Shown here in pieces: positions 1-13,900 of a DNA stretch of 64,000 bases (position 1 is its first letter; each line of letters begins with the position of its first letter). This DNA is from Mesostigma viride (Eukaryota > Streptophyta > Mesostigmatophyceae > Mesostigmatales > Mesostigmataceae), in the NCBI GenBank assembly GCA_009746045.1, contig RPFO01000080.1, positions 9,926,113-9,990,112 on the forward strand, written 5' to 3'. Below the pieces are notes generated by a model. It ran no database searches. It had not been told where the DNA came from and was given only the letters and a program-made list of their open reading frames with translations. The position numbers and the translations under genes are program-made.

Positions 1-89
1 ACAGGCGAGTAAGAAGGTCGTTGGGTCCAAGCAACCAGTTTATTGGTGATGGATTAATGTATGTGGCGCATGTGTGCAAGTCTGCCTGT

Positions 90-865
90 GTTTGTGTGGG
101 ATTGTATGCATGTGCACGTGTGCTCGTGGGTGTGTGCACATTTGTGTGCATGTGTGTTCTGACGACGATGTGTGTGTTAGTGTGTGCGCATGTGTTAGCG
201 TGCATGTGCGCACGTGGGTGTGTGCATGTGTGCATGTGTGCGTGTGTGCGTGTGTGCATGTGTGCGTGTGTGCGTGTGTGCGTGTGTGCGTGTGTGCGTG
301 TGTGCGTGTGTGCGTGTGTGCGTGTGTGCGTGTGTGCGTGTGTGCGTGTGTGCGTGTGTGCGTGTGTGCGTGTGTGCGTGTGTGCGTGTGTGCGTGTGTG
401 CGTGTGTGCGTGTGTGCGTGTGTGCGTGTGTGCGTGTGTGCGTGTGTGCGTGTGTGCGTGTGTGCGTGTGTGCGTGTGTGCGTGTGTGCGTGTGTGCGTG
501 TGTGCGTGTGTGCGTGTGTGCGTGTGTGCGTGTGTGCGTGTGTGCGTGTGTGCGTGTGTGCGTGTGTGCGTGTGTGCGTGTGTGCGTGTGTGCATGTGTG
601 CATGTGTGCATGTGTGCGTGTGTGCATGTGTGTATGTGTGCATGTGTGTATGCGTGCGTGTGTGCATGTGTGTGTGTGTGCGTGTGTGCATGCGTGCATG
701 TGTGCATGTGTGCATGTGTGCATGTGTGTATGTGTGTGCGTGTGTGCATGTGTGTGTGAACATTTGTGTGCATGTGTAGTATGTGGGCGTGTGTGTGTGA
801 ACATTTGTGTGCATGTGCAGTATGTGGGCGTGTGTGTGTGTGCATGTGTGTGTGCTGGGGGGTAG
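90..865. repeat. TG-rich octamer microsatellite
   Basis: The core, about 236-590, is a near-perfect array of roughly 44 copies of the 8-nt unit TGTGTGCG. It is flanked on both sides by degenerate TG/CATG repeats. Because the unit is not a multiple of three and contains no stop codon in several phases, it creates long Cys/Val and His/Thr open frames on both strands; these are low-complexity artefacts. Alternating purine-pyrimidine sequence of this kind can adopt Z-DNA. Confidence 0.95.
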
Positions 866-3800
866 GATGGATAGGGAAAACAAAGAGTGAAAAATGCAAG
901 GTGTGGGGGAGTTCAATGTTTCACCTCGCGGCAAAAGTCATTGTGCCTGCCGCGTGTATTGACAAGCAGCTGTGGGCACGGTTGCAGCAAGTGAGTACAC
1001 GCCAAGGGCCTAGACGGTTCATGCACTAGCACACAGCCAATGGGACGAAACATCTGCACATATAACTTGGGTTCATCAATTCTGCACATTACCGGCTTGG
1101 GTTCATCAACTGAATTCTGCACCTTACACTTGCATGGCTCATGGTTTCAATCGCTGCTCAATTGACAGAAAATGCACAGGCCATCAACATTCAGATATGT
1201 TAATCCTGAAAAGTGACCTTCCACACCAGGAGAATGAAGGTCGATGCTGCTTTGACGCATGAGCCTAATCCACGTGCTCTCGGAGGTCTCCACCTCGGCA
1301 GGAGCACCTGCAGGCGTCGTGGCTCGCTTACCTCAAGCAATATGCGCATGCTGAAAGCTACCGGGGTCTATGCAGAGTTACATTATCGGCCCGGACAAAG
1401 CACATCTTTCTCGGCAACGAAGCTCTGAGCAGCGCTATATTGTCGTGGCCGGACTTCAATGTCGCCATTAAAATGTCAAAAGCTGTTTGATTCGTCCAAG
1501 GAAAATGCGTGCATGGTAGACAGATAATAAGATGCCCGGGCGTATAGACATGACAAGCAACTGCTTAGATGGCGCTCCTCGCGTTTTCCCTCGACTCAGT
1601 TCGTAATGGCGCCTAATCCAATGCAGCAAATGCACATGGGTGTGACCAGAATACAGAGCCTAGTGCACGCGGCATTATTGTTTGGTCTGTCGCACAATTG
1701 CTGTTGTGTTTGCAATTATTCTGCTCGCTAAGATGCAGGATTAACTTCGGCTTGATTTCTTAATTACCCTCGTGTGCAGGTCATACGGCTGACATTCCTC
1801 TAGCTTTCGTACAGTAGCCATGGCTGAATTTTGCTTCCAGGTACTGAACAAGTGAACACGGCCTGCACCTCGACCCCCGAAGACGTAAAGGCATTACGTC
1901 GGAGTTTACGTACAGATCTAGAATAAAAAAACAGATCTGCATATACGCCTAGCCATCTGTATTTTTCGGGCCCTAACTTTACAGATCTGTCAAAAGCCCT
2001 TAATAAAATTCTGATGCACGAGTTACAGTGTATCGTGCTCCGCACAAGCTCTGTAAGTCAAAATGGATTTTTTCTACGCGCCGCGCCGTTGTTAGCAGCC
2101 TCGTTCTGCTATCCGTACAGTATTCCGTTTTCCGTCCTCTATTGTGATTATTATCGTGTTATATTTCGTAGTACAATCTTCCAATGAGAAAAGTAAACCC
2201 GTCAGCGGCTCAGTCCAGGATGTGCGGCGTGGGACACAACAACAACAACAAGTGGTAACAACAACAAGTGGTAACAACAACAAAACTTGACGATGAAAGA
2301 ACTGACTTGGGTCCGAGCAGGCGAGCACAACTTGATCTCCAATGATTGGCTGCGGCCAAGATGTAAACGCAACCTTATCGCGCTGTCTTCCTTTCTCGAA
2401 GGAAATTTTCGGATTCTGGCCCAGGTCTGGCCCGCGATAAAACGCTTCCCGCCGAGTTTCCTATGATACGGTGTAGAAGGTCGTCGCCATTTTTTGGTCT
2501 CCCTCCTGCATCAACTGGAAAGCGCGGCACGCGCCTTCCATCGAGACCGTCAAAAAACCCTCGGCGAATCATAAGCCGTCCGATCTCGGAAGCCTCTGGC
2601 AAGCCAACGAGCAGGACTGGTGTTTAAGGTGTTTACCAACTAACGACGTCCATTCCGCGCGATCGGCATAGCTTGCAAGTTGCAAGGACCCCACCAAAAA
2701 AGATTAGAGAGATTATCTGCGGTATCTTATGGCGTCGCCTGTGACTTTTTCAACCACTTCTCTGTGCGACCCCCTCACACACCACGGATAATATCAGCCA
2801 AAACTTCGTCGCTGCGGTGCGTGTTGAGTGTTGACGGTCTACCACTATCGCCGTCCTTTTTCTGGTCTTTCACACGACTCTTAGAAGGCACCAGTTAGCA
2901 ACTTTGCATGAACTGGCCCTTGGAATATTACCCTTTGTTGACGAGAGGCGTTGCCAAAGTCCTTATCTGGCGTGCATTCAACAGTGGCTCCTGTCGTTTG
3001 CTGGGTGAGAAGTAGCAACCGGCCAGCCTGCTTGCCAGGATATAGCTGCCTTTAGGTTGCCGAGCATTTGTGGGCAAGAATGTGCCATACGTCAGTGCCT
3101 TCGGAAGGTCCCCATGGCTGGTTGGATTTTGACCAGGCAACCCAAAGGCGAGATTTATGTCGAAAGCCGGCGTTTTGGTGAGCGGGTCGGGCTTGACCAC
3201 GGGAGGTGTTGACTCCTCCCGGGCGCTGTCGACCTCGCGGTCCCTCACTCTTCACGAGTGAGCGGTCTCTCACGTCTCTTGCGCTGTCGACAACAACGCG
3301 TCGTTTGCAACACTGAGCAGGATCCGAAGAAAGCGCACAGCCGGACTCGGGGCCGGATGGAGACCATCCCCATCGTCCACGCGCCCCATTGCTGTGGCCT
3401 GCTGGAACCGGATCTGATCTGTGAGTTCGCATCTTTGTGCGTTGCGTCGTGCAATGCGCGGCGTAGTCAACACGTGCAAAACGTTTGTGTGCCCAAAGCT
3501 TCACTCCAATGTACGCCATGTCGACGACTGCAGACACGATCATCCATCTTATGCCTAATACTGTCCCTGACTCGGCCCCCTTGAAAAGGTTCCGTGGCTC
3601 CTTTTGCCCTTACTTTCCAATCTGGGTTTGTGCACTCCTCTTTGTGTGGTATCTCATATATATAGGCCATAAACACAACCTCTTGCATCGTTGGTTTACC
3701 ATTTCTGCAAACTGCTTCCCTCATCCCCATACTTACGTCAGTTGGGTTATAACACGGGCTGCCCAGTCGCACACCCCTCTACTTGAGTATGAGCGAAGGA

Positions 3801-4137
3801 GTTGCCAGGGTGTTGCAGACAGTGTCTATCGTTTGGCCGATCCCAAGTCCGTGGCAACTACCGGCTGCTTCTGTGCCTCAGAGTACCTCGCGCACTTTCC
3901 CCTCCCTCCTTGACTGCAAGTGCGACCCTCCCTTCTTTGCATGCGAGAAGCTCGCAATCGAGCTCGCTTCCGTTAGTCACTCCCATCATTGGCACTGCCT
4001 ATCTGATGAACATAGCATCTCCCATGGCACTGCCTATCTGATTAAACTGGCGTCTCCCTCACAATAACGGCGGGCGGAGTGCGGTCTTGATACGCGTATC
4101 CTTTCCTCTTCAAGCGATGGTGGGCTAATCAAGTAAT
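866..4137. other. Region without a recognisable gene
   Basis: I see no exon with recognisable homology here on either strand. Open frames are short (about 160 codons at most) and have no family motif. The missing first exon or exons and promoter of the SMCHD1-like gene should lie in or before this stretch, because the first exon I can place starts inside a codon. A CCAAT/ATTGG pair sits near 2340, but nothing else supports a promoter call. Confidence 0.5.
2218..2287. repeat. AAC-rich short tandem repeat
   Basis: An ACA/AAC trinucleotide tract contains a twice-repeated AAGTGGTAACAACAAC unit. It is simple sequence with no coding signal. Confidence 0.8.
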
Positions 4138-4400
4138 CGCGAGTATAGTCAACTTATTTTCCTGCATCCTCCTCGCAGCGCAGGCTAAGCAAGTGCTCAT
4201 GAGGTAATGCGAATGTCATAGTTGCTCATGAGGTATATATATGCTCATGAGCCTTGTTCTATTCTTGGTATGCTTTCTCCTCGCAGCCAAAGGGGGATAG
4301 ATAACGGGTCATGAAATAGTTGCTCATGAGGTATTTGCTCATGAGCCTGGTTCTATACTTTGTCCACTTCCTCCCCGCAGCCAAGGCGGGCTTTCGCGCA
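4138..4400 (+). repeat. Duplicated acceptor region of the first recognised exon
   Basis: The segment GCTCATGAG...CTCCTCGCAG-CCAA occurs as diverged tandem copies: one acceptor-like copy ends near 4277 and the real one ends at 4380. A weaker CCTCGCAG copy lies near 4178. Only the last copy leads into conserved coding sequence. This is one of several exon-edge duplications in this gene. Confidence 0.65.
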
Positions 4401-4523
4401 GAGCAGCTGATCATCAGCGAGGTGCTGGACAACCAGATTGAGGCGCTGCGCGTGTATGCTGGCAAGGAGGGCAAGCGTCAGACCATCAAGGTCACCTTCA
4501 TATGCAACCTGCCACCACCCACG
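4381..4523 (+). CDS. SMCHD1-like exon 1 (first recognised): GHKL N-box
   Basis: Acceptor CCCCGCAG precedes 4381 and donor GTGCGT follows at 4524. The exon encodes the motif SEVLDNQIEAL, the GHKL N-box. In this family the Glu is the general base and the Asn a magnesium ligand. The exon opens mid-codon (two bases), so an upstream exon must exist. The frame continues through VTFICNLPPPT and ends on a complete codon. Confidence 0.8.
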
Positions 4524-6867
4524 GTGCGTGTCCCACACCTGTCCTTACTCCCGTCTGCAGCCTGCCAACCAAGACAGCTCCAAATTATAGGCATGTTCAT
4601 TTCTGGCCTACGTTGGTTGTCTTCTTGATGTTTGCCACCAGTACCTTCCTACCCCCATTCATGACTCCTTCCTTGTTGAGGTGGAGAGGTTGAATGCTGC
4701 ACAAGGTTCACCCCCCACGCCATTCATTCCATGGATCACCGCCCGGGTTGCTATTCATTCCATGGAACAGGTTAGTTACCAGAAAGAACCTGGAAATGAA
4801 TCATTCGAAATTACATTTAGTAGAATTTATTTATCAGTTAATTTAAACCCGAGCTACACCTTGGTTTTGCGAAGGGGACCCACTGGTTGTTAATCCCATG
4901 GTGGGCAGTGTCTTGCCTATGGGGTCAGCTTGCTTGGGCGCGGGTGCGTGTCCACGTGTCCACCATGCGCCTGATATAGATCTCATGTTCAGCGGTGACG
5001 CCTCACATGAGAACCACAGCACGAGGTGCAAGAGAAATATACCCCCTCCCTCCTGCCCCCTGCTTTCTATAGCTTTCTGTTAAGGATTTACTACACCGCT
5101 AATACGCCAGTTTAAAAGTTTTTATTCCGCAATAGATCCTGCTAGTTTTTCTGGACACATTCCTTTTTCTTTCCTTAGTTCCTTGTGGAATTTCTTATTA
5201 GTGAGCAACAAAGCGCCATGGGCTCTTTTCTGTATGCTGGTTCAATGATTCCAATTGCCTGTTCTCGTGTCACTCCCTATCCTTGCCACTCCCAGGCGGC
5301 GAGAGGGGCAGCCTCTTCCGAGACCAAGTTTGGCCGCTGGGCCATCGTTTATGATGATAATGGGCCGGGGATGTCAATAGACACGCTCAAGCGATGGGCA
5401 ACGGACAACAAGCGCCCTCCCGGCAATTCGTTTCAGCAAACTGGTATGAGGTTATTGTTGATGTCATTGCATAGTTTTGTCGCTTCTCAGTAAAAGGCAT
5501 TCATCTAGGATGCTGCCATCATGATTGTTATTTATAGGTCATATTTAACTTATCCTTACACTTTCTCGTGCCCGGCTGTTCAATGGACATGTCCTCAGGA
5601 AAGCAAAGTCTTGCGGCTGTAATGACTGTGGTGGCATAGCAACTTGTTTTCTGGTTGGTTTCCGTCCTGGTTGGTTTCGTCATGGGGGTTTCTGGGTGGC
5701 TTTGCTCTAATGGCTTCTAAGTGGAACTCTGAGCATGTTTTGTAGCTTAAGAATTCAGACTCGATGTAGGCAGCGCTTATTTAAGTGGTCCTCACTTCCT
5801 CACGTGTGTGCATTCTGGATGTCTGTTATTTGTTATATAGTAGTACCGGAAATTCCAGGCTGTGACTCTAACATAAGGATTGGCCAAGATGGGCTATACT
5901 TCCTCGGATCAGAGGATGTATAACTAAGTGGTTTGTTGGATGTGCCTGGATTGCCGTGGTTTAGCCCAATAGTGTAGGTGGGTCGTTCGAGGGGCAGGTT
6001 TGCGGGGAAGGTACCACACCAGGCATCAGCAAAGCTTCAAGTGGGTGCCTTGTGACGTGCAATCAAAAGGGATTGCCTCGTGACGCACTCAATAGGAGTT
6101 GCCTCTTGAAGCAGCCGTGTCCAGGAAAGATGGTCACTAGGCTGCCTGGACATGCGCCTAACAGCCCATCTCGTGAATGCGCCTAACAGCCCATCTCGTG
6201 AATGTGCAAAGGTTGCAGCAGGTAGAATATTGCACAGGAACCAAGTCAGCAGCTAAAGGTGGGGCGGGGCGGGGCGGGGTGGGGCGGGGTAGGGCGGGGT
6301 GGGGCAGGGTGGGGCGGGGTGGGGCGGGGTGGGGCGGGGCGGGGCGGTGCAGGGTAGGTCAATTTGGTATTCTACTATCTTTTAGCTAGATTCGTGGTGG
6401 GTCTAGCGTGATGTAGATAGTCAGAATATGTTACAGATTGTCCTTTGGGTGGTGAAACCCGCCCTAGGATCCTAATTATAATGTTACAAGTTTGTAAATG
6501 GTACGATTGATGTGTAATAGTGTAAGACATAACGCCCCAGACCTGGACGCAACATCACAACGATCCTTACATCGCCATCCGCTGATTTGGGGGCAATGTG
6601 CTCAGGTAAGCCAAGCAGGTTTTCCATGTATGGTGTCACATATTTGCGAATGCTGAGTAGCTCGCGAGGTTGTTCTTCATCCATCCCAGGAAAGACAGTG
6701 CTTCATGGTGTTGCAAGCCTGTTAGCTCCCTGTATAAGTTTCTTCAATGCTGAAGCCACTGCTTGGTACCCATGGCATCCGCCCCCTCTGATGAATGCCT
6801 CAGCTGTGGCCCTTGGATGCTCATGAACATCAATGCATATTGTTGTTTCTATTTCTCTGTTCATTTG

Positions 6868-6957
<90 letters not shown>

Positions 6958-9900
6958 CCTCCCTCTCCCTCCCTCTTCCTCTCTCTCCCTCTCTCCCTCT
7001 CTCCCTCTGTGTGTGTGTGCGTGCACGTGTGTGCACGCGTGTGGATGTGGTGGCGGTGGTGGAGTGGGGGGAGGGGAGAGAAGCGCAGATCTGACGGAAT
7101 ATTATGTGGACGGGTTCTTCTCCAAGTACGGCACCGGCTCCAAGAAGGCCTTGTTTACGCACGGGTCCACGGTGCTGGCCATCACCAAGCAGGAGGGTGG
7201 CCCTGTGCTTGCTCTGCGCATCTCTGCGGTGAGCCCCTAGTAATCCTGGTAGTATGTCTTTGACAGGATAGGGGGGATTATATTGCCATTCCAATAGTAG
7301 CATGTCATATACTAGTACGTCTGTGACATATAGGAGGGATTTTACAGCCATTCTAATCAACCGTCCTGGCCATGCACCGCCAAGCAGGAGAGTTAATTGG
7401 CGCTGGCGTTGCACATACTGCGGTGATGCTTTCTTCAGGTTGTAAAGAACTTTGCTGTTATTATTTCTTATCCTGGAATTAAGTCCATACTACTATGTTG
7501 TTGTCTGTTGGGGTTTGTTGGGGTTTGTTGGGTTGTGGGGGGGGTTGTTGGGGTTTGTTGGGGGTTGTTGGGGTTCGTTGGGGTTTGTTGGGGTTTGTTG
7601 GGGTTTGTTGGGGTTCGTTGGGGTTTGTTGGGGTTTGTTGGGGTTTGTTGGGGTTTGTTGGGGTTTGTTGGGGTTTGTTGGGGTTTGTTGGGGTTTGTTG
7701 GGGTTTGTTGGGGTTTGTTGGGGTTTGTTGGGGTTTGTTGGGGTTTGTTGGGGTTTGTTGGGGTTTGTTGGGGTTTGTTGGGGTTTGTTGGGGTTTGTTG
7801 GGGTTGGTTGGGGTTTGTTGGGGTTTGTTGGGGTTTGTTGGGGTTTGTTGGGGTTGGTTGGGGGTTTGTTGGGGTTTGTTGGGGTTTGTTGGGGTTTGTT
7901 GGGGTTTGTTGTTGGGATTTGGGGAGCTTGGTTGGGGTTGTTGTTGGGGTTTGTTGTTGGGGTTTGTTGGTTGGGTGTTGTTGGGGTTTGTTGGGGTTTG
8001 TTGGGGCTGGCTGGGGTTTGTTGGGGTTTGTTGGGGTTTGTTAAGTTTGTTGGGGTTTGTTGGGGTCTGTTGGGGTTTGTTGGGGTTTGTTGGGGTTTGG
8101 GGAGCTTTGTTGGGGGTTGTTGGGTTTGTTGGGTGTGCTGGGGTTTGTAGGGGTTTGTTGGGGTTTGGGGAGCTTTGTTTGGGTTTGTTGGGGTTTGTTG
8201 GGGGTTGTTGGGGTTTGTTGGGGTTTGTTGGGGTTTGTTGGGGTTTGTTGGGGTTTGTTGGGGTTTGTTGGGGTTTGTTGGGGTTTGTTGGGGTTTGTTG
8301 GGGTTGGTTGGGGGTTTGTTGGGGTTGGTTGGGGGTTTGTTGGGGTTTGTTGGGGTTTGTTGGGGTTTGTTGGGGTTTGTTGGGGTTTGTTGGGGTTTGT
8401 TGTTGGGGTTTGTTGGGGTTTGTTGGGGTTTGTTGGGGTTTGTTGGGGTTTGTTGGGGTTTGTTGGGGTTTGTTGTTGGGGGTTGTTGGGGTTTGTTGTT
8501 GGGGGTTGTTGGGGGTTGTTGGGGGTTGTTGGGGGTTGTTGGGGGTTGTTGGGGTTTGTTGGGGTTGGTTGGGGGTTTGTTGGGGTTTGTTGGGGTTTGT
8601 TGGGGTTTGTTGGGGTTTGTTGGGGTTTGTTGGGGTTTGTTGGGGTTTGTTGGGGTTTGTTGGGGTTTGTTGGGTGTTGTTGTGGTTCGTTGGGGTTTGT
8701 TGCGGTTCGTGTTGTACTTTGTCGTAGTTATCTCGGGCGGTTTGTCGCGGTTCATGTGGCAGTTTGTGGCTCATGAACTTGTTGCCTTTCTTCTTGTTTT
8801 CTAATTACAATATCGTTGTGGTCCCGAGTAATTGTAAATATACTTCTAATGCTATCTGTTATAAGTATACTATCTGCAGACGCTAGATTTGATCATGTTT
8901 TCATAATGTTCTCGTGTTTCTTTGCTGCAATGCACATCTGCGCTCCGGGTTGCCCAGCCGTACTGTAATCTAATGGCCACAAGCTTTGCTCACTTTCATG
9001 TGCGCAGGCCACGCAGCTCTTCATCTATGCATGCATTCATGTTCTGCTATGGAGGGCTGCGATGTGTCACACGGCGCCCGGCATCATACTAATGATGTGG
9101 CCAAGGCTGCTCTTTATTCTGGGCTTGTGGGTGCGTGCAGGAGGACTTCCGTGCCAAGGCAGCGCGGGGCGATGGGGAGTGGAACAACAAGATCTGGAAG
9201 TACCCCCCAGGAACCCCGGCCCAAGACCTCCAGAAAAAGGACAACGGGAACGAGCCGGCATTCCTCAGGGAGAGGGAGTCCAGCAACCCACACCTCATGG
9301 CCATACTGGAGGAGTGCCTGGCCAGGGAGCACTTCACCGTGTTTGTGGTGACCGACATCAAGGAGGATGAGGGGAAGCACGTGTTCGGGGACCCCTACCC
9401 GGTTTTGGGGGAACCCAACCCCGACAACGTCTGGTGGAACAAGAGCAACTGCCCAGAGGAATTCGAGCAAACGTGCAGGTACGGCCATGAGTCGTATGCT
9501 TTGCTGTGTACTGTGCCTATGAGTAAGACGTTACTGAGAGTGGCCCCGAGCAAGCCGAGCAGCTGTGCAGGTGTCGCAGCGGGTTATGTGTTGCTGTGCA
9601 TCGTGCCGCTTTATGCAAACCCAAACAAGCGGTGCCCCGAGCAGTCTGACCAGATGTGCAGGCATAGTCATGTATATGTTACATGTCGGTGGTGGTTGTG
9701 GGAAGTTCGCACGTGTACATGAGCCTGCATCGTGCATCCTGCTCCCTATTATTGCTGCTACCCATTATTGGTTCCTCATGGTTGCAAGCCTTCAGCGAGT
9801 GTTTGCTAACACAAGGGGTTTACTACCCCTATATTGTTGTGGCATCCAGGGCTCAACAGTCCTCTTACAACAGCTCCGTGGCTGCTTTCAGTGTAGTCCT

Positions 9901-10593
9901 GCCGCTAATACCTGAACCCAGTGCTGTTGTAGCATCACCAGTGCTTGTCAAATGCTCCATTCCTCCTGTGCCGCCGTTTAAAATGGACGGGCCTCTGTTT
10001 TTTTATATTCTGCTTTGCTTGGCCGCCCTTCGAAACATGACATTCTCTGCAGGTTGATGAGGGAGATGTTCTATTTTTATCTTGGATACGCGAAGGACAT
10101 TCCGTATAAGCACGGCCCCCTGGACGTCACCTTCACGTTCCTCAAAGTGAAAGGCAAAACCCTCACTCGAACAGACAGGATGCTGCACAGCCCATCTGAC
10201 ATGGTACTCTCAAGCCTGGATGAAGGGGACAACAGGAGGGCGGTTTCGGGCGCGTACGAGGGCCTCAATGACCGCGTTTTCCGATATGCGGCACCAGATT
10301 GGCACAAGCTCAGCATCAAGCCGGATGCTTTGTCCGCAGCTGCAGGCTTTGGGAACATGACGGTAAGCTATCTATCTCTCTATCTCATTTTCACCCGGCC
10401 ACCCACACCCACCCACCCACCCACCCACCCACCCACCCACCCACCCACCCACCCACCCACCCACCCACCCACCCACCCACCCACCCACCCACCCACCCAC
10501 CCACCCACCCACCCACCCACCCACCCACCCACCCACCCACCAACCTGCCCACCCACCCACCCACCCACCCACCCACCCACCCACCCTGCCCAC

Positions 10594-10630
<37 letters not shown>

Positions 10631-10882
10631 AACCTGCCCACCTGCCCACCCACCCACCCACCCACCCACCCACCCACCCACCCACCCACCCACCCACCCA
10701 CCCACCCACCCACCCACCCACCCACCCACCCACCCACCCACCCACCCACCCACCCACCCACCCACCCACCCACCCACCAACCCACCCACCCACCCACCCA
10801 CCAACCTGCCCACCCACCCACCCACCCACCCACCCACCCACCCACCCACCCACCCACCCACCCACCCACCCACCCTGCCCAC

Positions 10883-10941
<59 letters not shown>

Positions 10942-13900
10942 AACCTGCCCACCTGCCCACCTGCCCACCCACCCACCCACCCACCCACCCACCCACCCAC
11001 CCACCCACCCACCACACACACGTTCCATGTTTGTTCATTTTTGTGTGTGGCATCTCCAGCTCGGCTATTTTCAATACATTTGCCTGACAGTTCAAATTCT
11101 GCTCAGATTACCTTTTACACTGCGGTAATAGATATGACCTGACCTATTGGTAGATTGAGCTCGAATAGTAAAATTGTTTGATAACCTATAACGGTATGAA
11201 ATTTCAGACAGCTGCAGGTGGGGATGTGGTCCGTTAGAGTAGCGGGTGCTTCTGTACTGTTTAGTTAAGAGTAGTGTTTCCAGGCCATTGAGACTGCTCC
11301 TCTCCTAGTTCATCCCCCCTCATGTTCTTATGCCGTTGCTTCCCTTGGCTGGATGGTGTCTCGTGTGCAGCTGGTCCTCCTCTACTTCCCGTTCAGAGAG
11401 AGGGAGCTGGTGGATGAGGTGGGCTGGCCTTGCACCAACGGATGGAAAGAGATCAAGGTCTACATCAACGGGCGGCTGATGCCCTACGAGTTCCTTGGGT
11501 GAGTCAGGCTACGACTAGTAGTGCTCCTCAACCGTACTTGTTTCCTCGTCTGCTCGGAAAGGATAGGGAGCGATGCAAGCAAGAAGCAGCAAATTTTCTG
11601 ACAAATTCTGGTAGTAGTAGTAGTATGATTACGGCTAGCCAAGCGCACTGCAGTGGTCTGCAGAAAGAGACCGCTATATATATAAGTGGACAGCTGATGC
11701 CCAGAAGTTCCTCGGGCAAGTTCCGCGCCATGCATGAATGTGTGGCAGGGTTTGAGAGACAGTGGTCATATGTACTTGGGTAAACCTTGCAACCCATGCC
11801 GGATGAATCTGGCACTAAGTTTGCAAATGACGTTTCTTTGAAGGCAGCTCGCTGATGCCCTTGCGGCCAGTGCCCATACTTCCAGAGAGCACTTCAAAGA
11901 GGCTAGTGGCGGAAGACAGTGGGGTGGTGCTGTGTAGAACAAGGCCGAAAGATCCATAAAGAACAGGTAAGATGTTTAAACAAAATCCTGGATAGGGGCT
12001 GAAGCTAAGGTCCATTGCAGTGCCTTCCTACCAGATAAACAAGTTTATTACAATAAGTTTGTGCAGCTTTAACAGTTGAGCCCAGCCACACTCTCAAAAT
12101 CAGTGTACAAGTCATTGTCAAGTTAGGCCAGTTCACCATGCTGGGGCCCAGCACTTGCCCCCTTGGTCCAATCTTGTCCCCAACAGCAGCGAGGGTGGGT
12201 GGGTGGGTGGGTGGGTGGGTGGGTGGGTGGGTGGGTGGGTGGGTGGGTGGGTGGGTGGGTGGGTGGGTGGGTGGGTGGGTGGGAGCTGCAAAAGGCCTCC
12301 CCACGTTCACCGCACCACTCTAAGGACGTGTGCACATTCATGACAGATCACATGGCATCAAGGCGCCGCGCCCCCCTTGTTGGCACTCATACCAGTACCA
12401 CAAAGGGGGAGGGCGTGTGACAGTAGGCGCTAGTACCGGCGCAACGCCGGTCCCCTGCTCTAGTCCTATGTACACAAGCACCTCACATGGTGTAGGTGAC
12501 GCACGGTAGAGCTACGCTACAGGCAGCAGATCGGCCCCCTTTGAGCCCGCCGCAACATGACTAAAAATCGTGGTGCTCTGAACATAGTTTCTTCATAGTG
12601 AGACGGAAGGGTAGCCGCTATAGCTAGGTTACAGGGTGCACGTGCCATACCTTTTGAGGCTGCTGCGGCCTGATCCGGATCGGTAGTGGCACAAGATTCG
12701 GCCAGTTTTTCTGGCCAGGTGGCAGGAGCTCTGTTGAGATATAGACCTGCCACTGTCTGAGTTTCTTGGTTAACGACAGTGATTAAGTAGATCTAGATTC
12801 TTTTTCTCACACAATATGCGACCTAATAGCCCGGCAACCTTACGTAAGCTGCCGGCAATTAGAATGCCACATTGCGTCATTTGTTCATACGCAAAATTTG
12901 CGTGGCGAAAAAATGCCGTCCAGGCCTAGGCCGCGTGACACGCAAAAAAGACAAAAACAAACCCACCTAGCTAAGGTCAGCCTCTTTTCTTTCCCGCCCA
13001 CCCTCCCAGCGTGTTTTGGGGGTAAGGCTTGCCTTTGACAAGCAATAAGTGTTCCCATGAGCATCGGCGGCCGGCATGTGGCCTGCCTTTTGTATATGCT
13101 CCACTCATTGTGTTAATAAAGAGTCTGGTTACCCTGGAGTTCCAGGGTTAATGGAAAAGAGCAGATAGCTCAGAAAGTTTCGCCTTACGTCTCAAGTTAA
13201 TTGTGATTGTTCTCATCAAAGTTATTTTACCTCAACCCCATTGATGTAAGATTCGGGGATCAACCTGTGCCCCATGTCACAGCGAAATGTCACAAGAATG
13301 TTTCAACGCGCGATGACACAGGGTAGTATCGCACAGGAAGTATCGCAGTTGCTTGCTAGCGCATGTCGTATTTGGGGATCCCTGGCAGCGTGGGCGCGAG
13401 AATGCGTTTAGGGGCATATTCTAAGTACTGCCATCATGCTCTCGTTGAAGAATCATGAACCGTGGTGTATCGTTGGCTGATGACCTCGCAACGTACACCA
13501 TTCGGGAGCTGCATCGATGCGATTCTTCCTCAACGGATTCAACGCGCTTCTGTTACCCACCCCCGTTGTTTGCCTTCTGCTCTTCATCTATCTACCAGGT
13601 TGCGCTTCCTCCTCATTGACAAAGCCGTCGCAGTAAACAGACAAGATCAATGGCTTAGAGAGAACAAGACGTTGGCCCAGCGGGTCCGAGGCTTCCTGTT
13701 CCTGGGGCCCCAGGACGAGCTGGTGAGCAAGACCAAGTGGAGTCACAAGGTGGATATGCAGGCGGTGCTGGAGAATGGCACCGATATCCACCGCAGCACC
13801 CCCAAGTACATCCAGGATTGGATTGAAGATTGCAGCCGAGCGTATGATGTCATGGTGAGTTTGCAAGCAGAATGCAAGGACTAGTTTATGGCCATGTCCA

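Larger units (their letters stand above)
5444..7088 (+). other. Intron 2 with simple repeats
   Basis: The intron joins G1 and G2 box exons in frame. It contains a GGGGC/GGGGT pentamer array (6257-6352), a CT tract (6870-6956) and a duplicated CGCCTAACAGCCCATCTCGT stretch near 6150-6200. A minus-strand protein-like fragment at 6484-6826 is discussed under the findings. Confidence 0.7.

Noticed and set aside
3052-3913. Several overlapping open frames of 100-160 codons upstream of the SMCHD1-like gene
   Set aside because: They overlap each other on both strands, have no recognisable domain and cannot be joined to the first ATPase exon with confidence.
7479-8776. Pro/Asn/Gln-rich minus-strand frame of 431 codons and Gly/Val/Trp-rich plus-strand frames
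   Set aside because: Read-through of the GGGGTTTGTTG minisatellite inside an intron of the SMCHD1-like gene.
10015-11142. A 375-codon frame continuing exon 5 into Pro-Thr-His repeats
   Set aside because: The conserved part ends at the GTAAGC donor (10363), which joins exon 6 in frame. The rest is CCCA/CA microsatellite.
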